Origin: Bigelowiella natans CCMP2755
Lineage: Eukaryota; Cercozoa; Chlorarachniophyceae
Assembly: GCA_000320545.1 (NCBI GenBank)
Contig: ADNK01001960.1
Location: forward strand, 70,001 to 134,000
Direction: 5' to 3'
DNA: 64,000 nt
Each line of letters opens with the position of its first letter. Position 1 is the first letter of the stretch. Below the pieces are notes generated by a model, which saw only the letters and a program-made list of their open reading frames with translations, had not been told where the DNA came from and searched no databases. Of this stretch, positions 58,078-64,000 are shown one piece after another. The translations under genes and the position numbers were made by a program.

Positions 58078-58870
58078 CGATAGGAATATGCTGCATTTAA
58101 TGCCATGGGCAGAAGATCTACGGATCAACCGCTTGATGGTACCGAGATTGCATTCAGGAAGGGGGGAGAGGCGAATGCACACGAGCACTCCGGAAGAAAC
58201 ACGATGATCAGATGATCAGAGAGCCCAAATTTCCCCACGGGGAAATCAGAAATCCCGGTTTTTATGATAAAGTTCAAGTTCGATTAAAAATCGATTGATT
58301 TTTACATTGCGACAAGTTCGACCGAGGTCTGAATTTTCCACTTCAAAAATTTACTGCTTTTCATGGAATTTGGAGCATGTGACGCATGACGGATGAAATG
58401 TATCCCCACAGTTTTCCTACAAATCCACAAAATTCCATGTTTGGAATCAGGAAATCTTTCTTTAGATAATATTATCATAAAATGATATTTCGCATGTCTA
58501 TTTTTGGAAGAGGAGCAGCTATGGAAGATCTACTCGTACGAGCTCGTAACCCTAAACTCAGGTTTTCCAATGTAAAATGGCCTCTATTTATTGCAAGCGA
58601 TATTAATTGTCAGGATGAAACAGTATGTAACTGCCGTTCCAAAAATTCTTGGGTATGAAGCAGCTGCTTTCTCAAGCAGATTTTTAGACTAAAAAATCTT
58701 CGCACCCTCCCAAGAACTCTTCATCAACTTAAAGGGTACGAGCTTCGAAGCACCAACTGTGAGAAGCCTTATCACCACAAAGTAGGTATTCAATACCAGA
58801 GTGTTTTGTGTAGGGAAGGGAAAGAGTGCGCGGGTGTATCACTGAATCGCTCGACCATTCAAATTCCCTG
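58078..58870. other. intergenic region between SAM copy B and the C2/SH3-repeat gene
   Basis: About 790 AT-rich nt between divergent genes. No gene is supported. It probably holds both promoters. Confidence 0.4.
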
Positions 58871-61241
58871 ATGTTAATGTCTTCCAGGCTTGAAGTCAAA
58901 ATGTTTTCCGCTTCGAAACCTGATCCGAAGGACCCTCACCAACTAGATGGGAAAGTGCGAATAGAGATCCTATCCGGTAGGAAGCTCACCGACAAGGCAT
59001 ACATCGGCACGCAATCTCCATATCTGGTCCTGAAAGTTGGACCACATCGAATGGTCACGAAGGTAAAGTATTTCGCTTGTTGTTGGTCACTGTCTTTTTA
59101 CATTGTTAGGAAAAGAAAAAGATATAGGATCTGTAATAACCAAGCCGTTCAGCATTGTTCGACGCCTTCTTTATCCAGCATTATCACTACAGGTGCATAA
59201 CCACGGTGGCCTGGAGCCCAAATGGAACCAAGCTTTTGAGTTCAACGTCAAGGGCACGGAAAATCAGGTCATGGCGATTGAGGTGCGGGCCAAGGAGACG
59301 TTTAATGACACTACCATAGGCAAGCGCCAGGTTCGACTTTATGATTTCTGGAAGAAGTGTCCTCCGAAGGGAGGCTGGTGGCGAATCCACTCCAAGCAGT
59401 ACATTCATAAGATCCGCGGTGAGATCTACTTCCGCTGCCGTGTCAACGGAAAAACCTACCAGCAACAAAACGCACGTCGTGCCTCTGCTCAAATAGTCTC
59501 AGCTCCAGCTGCGCCACCTCCACCTTCGGTACCGAAGCCGAAAATGATCTGGGAGGTTGCTTTGCCCGAGGGCGTTACTGTGCGCACCGAACCAAGCCTC
59601 ACCGGGACCAAAGTTTCCTATGATGGGAAAAAATGTATCGTTCTTCCGCAAGGCACGCTTCTGGACTCAAGCTTGATTCACAAGAGCTACAGCAAGTTAA
59701 AGAATGGTAAATTCCTAGCCACATACTGGATTCGACACGGGCTGGGCTGGTCCTGCTGCAAGTAAGTTTATTTATCAACTCGTCAGAAAGATCACCCTCC
59801 ATGATAGTTCTACAGAATTAAAAATAAAGAGAAGAAAGAAAAATTACCTTCTAATGTGTTAAATGCTTGCACCACCTGCACTCTGCTCCTTAGGTATGGT
59901 CACTCCCAGGTAATGATTCCACTTTCCGAGTTTAAGATCTACGAAGTCATTGCCCGCACCGAGATCTCCGTGCGCACAATGCCAGGCCTTGGTGCTCCGC
60001 GATCACAGAACATCTTACACCCCGGACAAGTTATCCTCGGACGCCAAACAGAAAGCGTTAAAGAAGCCAAGGGGGCGGTGTCTACTTGGATTCTGCACGG
60101 AAATGGCTGGTCATGCGCAGCCCTTGGTAAGGAGAACTTTATGGTACAGATCATGTTTCGAAAGGCCTTTCAGGTTGTGCTCAAGCAGGGTGTCACAATC
60201 CGCAATAAGCCATCTCTAAAAGCAAAAGTAATAGGTGAGCTAAAGCATATGCAGTGCGCTGTTTCGCGGGAGATCAAACAGACTCAGGAAGGAGATAAGG
60301 TAGCCGTCTGGATGAGGACACGTGCAGGATGGTCTTGCTTGAAGCTCGGTAATCTTGTCACGATGATTCCTCTCGGCCAGGGGAAGGCATGGTGGGAGGT
60401 GACGGCACCTGCGCTCTCCCTCAGATGCACACCCGGCGTAGAAGGTCAAAAGACCAAGACTGTGTTGAAAAAACACTTATGTTTGGTGAGCCGCGGCCTA
60501 TATCCCCTGCCTTTCGAAAAGGCATACTGGCTAAAGCTACTAGGCGGATACTCTTGCTTTAAGCTCAAACAAGAGGAGCTCATGCGCCTGAAGTGCGGCG
60601 TAGAGGCTTGGGAGGTCGTCAACGAAGCAGGTCTCTATATTCGCTCTAAACCTGGTGGAAAGAAGCACATCCTCGGTTTCTTGCCAAAGGGAGAGCTAAT
60701 ATTGAGCAGATACATGGTCAAGGTTCTTGATGATAACTTTCCCCCAACTATCTGGGTGCGTCACGGCCGTGGTTGGACCTGCATCCAGCTCGGCGAAAAA
60801 TGGGTCGCGCGTCCGGTTATCCCCTCGAGCTTTGAGAATGTCAAGCAGCGTCCGATCAAAACATACAATCTCAAAGAGATCCATGCAGCCGCTACACCTA
60901 TTCATTTCGATCCGAGCCAACAGCACGATAAGGAACTTATCGGCCAGGTTATCGCAGTTAAGACAGAGAATAAGGCTGTGCAGGGCCAGGTCCTCCAGCG
61001 CCATGCGTCCTCCGAACAAGAGCTCGTCGACAATCATGATACCGCGCACGCGCACACCGGTGACGAGATTCCCGAGGCTGAAGGTGTTGCAGTAATCATT
61101 GGTGAGCCGGAAATCATCAACCCGCCAAAACCACAAACTGCGCCTGCAGTTGTCGCAGCTGTACAAGTTCAGCGACCAACATCTACAGTAGACGCAGAGG
61201 CCATTGCTGACAACGTTGTGTCGGGAGAGGTGGTTGGGTAG
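58871..61241 (+). CDS. C2-domain protein with five SH3-like repeats
   Basis: Exons 58871..59062, 59193..59761 and 59894..61241 join in phases 0 and 2 (702 aa from the first likely ATG; 58901 is an alternative). Residues about 20-165 form a C2 domain: GKVRIEILSGRKL, SPYLVLKVG, EPKWNQAFEFNV and GEIYFRCRV, a calcium- or lipid-binding fold at membranes. From about residue 181 to 565 follow five repeats of about 75-85 residues starting near 181, 268, 344, 419 and 491. Each opens with WEV/YEV, has a VRTEPSL-like strand, and closes with WIRHGLGWSC or a variant. This matches SH3b-type beta barrels. The tail is acidic and disordered. Function is unknown; binding at a membrane surface is a reasonable inference. 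Confidence 0.78.
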
Positions 61242-62470
61242 GTTTGCGCAACATTGATTGAGCAAGTATACAAGCGCCTCGCTACTGAACACAGGCTTTC
61301 CATCTAGGTGGTGTGAAGAAAACTAGGAGTTGCTTCCAGCATGTGTACATGTATGAGACGGATGTAATGAAATGTTTAAATTTTTTCAATAGTCATCCTA
61401 ATGTAGCTATGCAATGCAGCGGCTACAGCGCTTAAGTTGTATCTGTTGGTTTCCTTGGTCACATGATGCATGCATGAAAATGCACGATGATTAACACATG
61501 TATGCGCACGTGCATTGCAAGCTGAGCACGCGCTGCGGCACAATGTGGATGGGTGCGCTAGCTAGAGCATGGACTACTAGACTACGTACTTAGCTAGTCT
61601 CGATCATTTTAATGGCCTCGATCATCACGCTGGCAACATCCATATATGTGCAAGTAGTGCTAGAGTGCATCGTCACATCACAATGAATCGAGTCCTGCGC
61701 CTGCATCGCATACATAGCATGCTAGCATGGCAATTAGCAATATATAATAATGACTGCGGATCCTACATTATGATCTACATAGCATGCACATGCGTAATTT
61801 TGCATCGACGTACAGCGCGTCATCTAACTACACACATAATTAAGTCGACGTATAAACGGCATCCATATCAACAAGCAAGTCCATCTGCACATTTGTCTGC
61901 TAGATTTAGCTTTACAACATACATGGCTACCTTCCTTCAGTCGTCAATTGGCTCCAGAGATTTCTTGAGAACATGGCTGCAAATTCGCGGCGCTGCGCAT
62001 GCACTGGCATCCCACGTTGTCCACAAAACTGCCGAGCATTGCCATGACGAACTGGATGCGATTCATCACGCCAGCAGCTGGCAACCTCATCGGCAATTGC
62101 TCTTGCCATGCAGGGGGCAAATCACTGAAGAACACGCAAAGCGTGCAACTTGTGCGACACCATCCAAGACATGGACCATCTCCTGGGCTGCCCCGCACAT
62201 GCACCACAGGCTGCACAACTGTGTGACACACTTCAAGCCCATGATAGACAGAAACGATGACACTCAACAATTGACTGAGTCACAACGACAAGAACGATGG
62301 AATGTTCGCTCAGCTCGCGCGCATGCGCAGCATCACCAACGCTTTTTCCAAGTTGACTGATCATTGCAGACAGAAAAACAAACACAACTGAAGCTCTGCA
62401 GCCGCAGCTTTGCACAGCTATGTCAGGATGACCACATTGAACGAATCGATTTGTTCATCACATCCGTCTC
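61242..62470 (+). mobile_element. inverted-repeat element of the GAGACGG family, carrying a retroelement zinc-motif fragment
   Basis: The left terminus at 61355 (GAGACGGATGTAATGAAATG) is nearly identical to that at 16746 over about 140 nt. An inverted, more diverged terminus ends at 62470 (CATCCGTCTC). Between them at about 62136-62265 a plus-strand frame reads ACNLCDTIQDMDHLLGCPAH, a CxxC-x(n)-DHxxxCP reverse-transcriptase zinc motif, in a broken reading frame. No intact transposase was seen. The true partner may instead be the better-matching right end at about 62684, which would make this a nested or composite insertion. Confidence 0.6.
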
Positions 62471-62700
62471 ATGCATGTGTGTTGTGACAATGTGATCGTT
62501 TCATTACATCCGTCACACACACACACACACATGATGCGTGTGCGTGTGTGTGCGCGCGCACGCGTGTGTTAATCGCAGAAACTAACAGATTCAACATGAG
62601 CGCTGTAGCCGCTGCATTGCATGCCTACATTAGGGTGACGATTGAAAAGATTTAATCACATCACAATCACCACATCCGTCACATACATTGTATGTATTTG

Positions 62701-62751
<51 letters not shown>

Positions 62752-62760
62752 AACAAGGGG
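62471..62760 (-). mobile_element. additional right ends of the GAGACGG family plus TA/TG microsatellite
   Basis: An inverted terminus at about 62578-62684 (GAGCGCTGTAGCCGCTGCATTGCATG ... CACATCCGTC) matches the left end at 61355 well, and another short one ends at about 62512. A TA run (about 62702-62727) and a TG run (about 62728-62751) follow. Confidence 0.6.
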
Positions 62761-64000
62761 TTGCATCCAGCGATGGTGATGGGGTGAGCACACGATGCGA
62801 TGCATTTTTTTATAATACCCTTCCAGTCATGCATTATCATCAGCTTCGCACAACTTTGTAATTAAAATGATGATACTGAAGAGTCAGTCGTAGAGGTTGC
62901 TAGGGAGGAGGCACTGTGACCGATTGCACTTCCTTGGAGGAACAGGGAAGTCTCCACGTTGTAATTGAGAAAATGCCTAAGCACACCTATTGTTGTAGGT
63001 TGTAAAAAAAGAATAAGAACATGATTTCTGATAAGTATTTCGGAATGAGTGCATCTCCCATCTGATGGATTTTATACAACTAATCAGATAATTTTATCAG
63101 GTGGCCTAAAGAGTATGACGGCACAGTAACCCGGTGCTCCAAATCATAAAAACTGCCGTCGTTGAGAAATGGCAATCGTACAAATGTCGGTCCCTCATCC
63201 TTTTCTCTCCCACAGTGTCGCATCAACGATACGTTGCAGGACGAGGAGTAGAATCATCGGTGGTTGCGTCTTTTTTAAACACTCAATTCGGTTGTTTTCT
63301 AACAGGCAGTAATGCTAGCTGCTGCTGCCGCTGCTGCTGCTGACATACCATCGTAGTGACCGCCGTTATTGCTGTTGGCAGCGGATATCCGCCAATTCGG
63401 TAGAGCTGATGATTATGGGGACGTGCGTTATATTCTCATGCTTTGTTCTATGGTTGAGTACGAGCTCGATTATAGTCACAGTACAGGATGTGCGGCCGCC
63501 GTTCCAAGCAGAGACCCGATGCTCCCTACGCTCATTAACAGCTAAAGTATCATTCGAAGACAGCAGGATGCAAGAAAAGGAAGAGCACGTGAAGCGATGA
63601 ACTTTTAGACCAAGAAGAACCAACGATGGTGTGTCGAGACTGCGAGCTCATTAGAAAGACAGACGTTTTAACAGCAAGATAGAAACGACAACTTCGCCCT
63701 TTTTGCACGCACTTCGACCGTGTTGATATGCACACACACATACACATACACAAACAAAGGCATGCGTGCATCGTAACCTGCATTGTAATAGCGTTCTCTA
63801 CATTTGGAGGAGTAGCGACGGATACGAAGGAAAGGCCTTTTTCCGTCGCCGTCGTATTGCACACACGCACACGCACACACCCCCAGCAAGAGAGAAAGAT
63901 GGGGAAAGGGGGGTGGGGGGAGGAGGACGAGCACTGAATCAAAGAAGCTCTTTGCTATTCACATTAGCTCATGGAAATGAGTGAAAGCACTATTGATGAA
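62761..64000. other. unassigned stretch; possible leader exon near 63409
   Basis: No gene is firmly supported. A plus-strand frame from ATG 63409 reads a hydrophobic leader (MGTCVIFSCFVLWLSTSSII) and then a basic Ser/Arg stretch, like the leaders of the putative plastid genes here, with a possible GTGAAG donor near 63590. Without a following exon in the window it remains a guess. A GCT run (about 63320-63343) and CA runs (about 63730-63755 and 63860-63880) are present. Confidence 0.3.

Overview
This window is nuclear DNA from a eukaryote, most likely a flagellated alga with a secondary plastid. The genes are split by GT-AG introns (mostly 50-300 nt), and many exon joins can be checked because codon phase is preserved across every junction. 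One gene is an axonemal dynein heavy chain, so the organism builds motile flagella. Three genes (a DEAD-box helicase, a PAP/fibrillin protein and an orphan at 50.4-52.7 kb) appear to start with a hydrophobic signal peptide followed by a basic Ser/Arg-rich stretch, the usual layout of secondary-plastid targeting leaders. None shows the Phe-containing ASAF-type cleavage motif of diatoms and cryptophytes, so a chlorarachniophyte-like or haptophyte-like host is possible. The taxon is an inference.

Layout. 0-3.2 kb: 3' part of a palmitoyl-protein thioesterase gene (+). 3.9-5.1 kb: GNAT acetyltransferase (-). 5.6-5.9 kb: inverted pair of identical tRNA-Thr genes. 6.2-7.0 kb: WW-domain protein (+). 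7.4-9.4 kb: multi-pass orphan membrane protein (+). 10.4-10.9 kb: small orphan gene (-). 12.1-15.7 kb: DEAD-box/GUCT/S1 helicase (+). 17.9-32.3 kb: inner-arm-type dynein heavy chain (-), essentially complete. 33.2-35.0 kb: PAP/fibrillin (+). 35.9-36.5 kb: small single-pass membrane protein (-). 37.2-38.1 kb: acidic low-complexity protein (+). 38.3-40.4 kb: H/ACA snoRNP assembly factor NAF1 (+). 41.2-42.5 kb: six-pass orphan membrane protein (+). 43.5-45.3 kb: SUN-domain nuclear-envelope protein (-), intronless. 45.7-48.9 kb: mitochondrial 3-hydroxyisobutyrate dehydrogenase in 13 exons (+). 49.5-50.3 kb: decayed reverse-transcriptase fragment. 50.4-52.7 kb: putative plastid orphan (+). 53.7-54.1 kb: cluster of three tRNA-Ser genes plus a tRNA remnant (-). 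54.5-55.5 kb: pyridoxal kinase (+). 56.3-58.1 kb: tandem SAM-domain paralogs (-). 58.9-61.2 kb: C2 domain joined to five SH3-like repeats (+). 61.3-62.7 kb: inverted-repeat mobile elements.

The genes are ordinary, unlinked housekeeping functions (motility, nuclear envelope, snoRNP assembly, valine catabolism, vitamin B6 salvage, plastid maintenance) and show no operon-like co-function. Intergenic DNA is full of microsatellites (TA, CA, GA and trinucleotides), islands rich in GCATGC/GCTAGC/ACATGT words, and an interspersed family with termini beginning GAGACGGATGTAATG. Microsatellites also enter coding exons, giving Ser, Gln, Ala, Asn and Asp/Gly runs. The most unusual items are the tRNA-Ser twins differing only at the wobble base, a roughly 22-nt micro-intron or frameshift in NAF1, the C2-plus-SH3-repeat protein, and the helicase with an added S1 domain.
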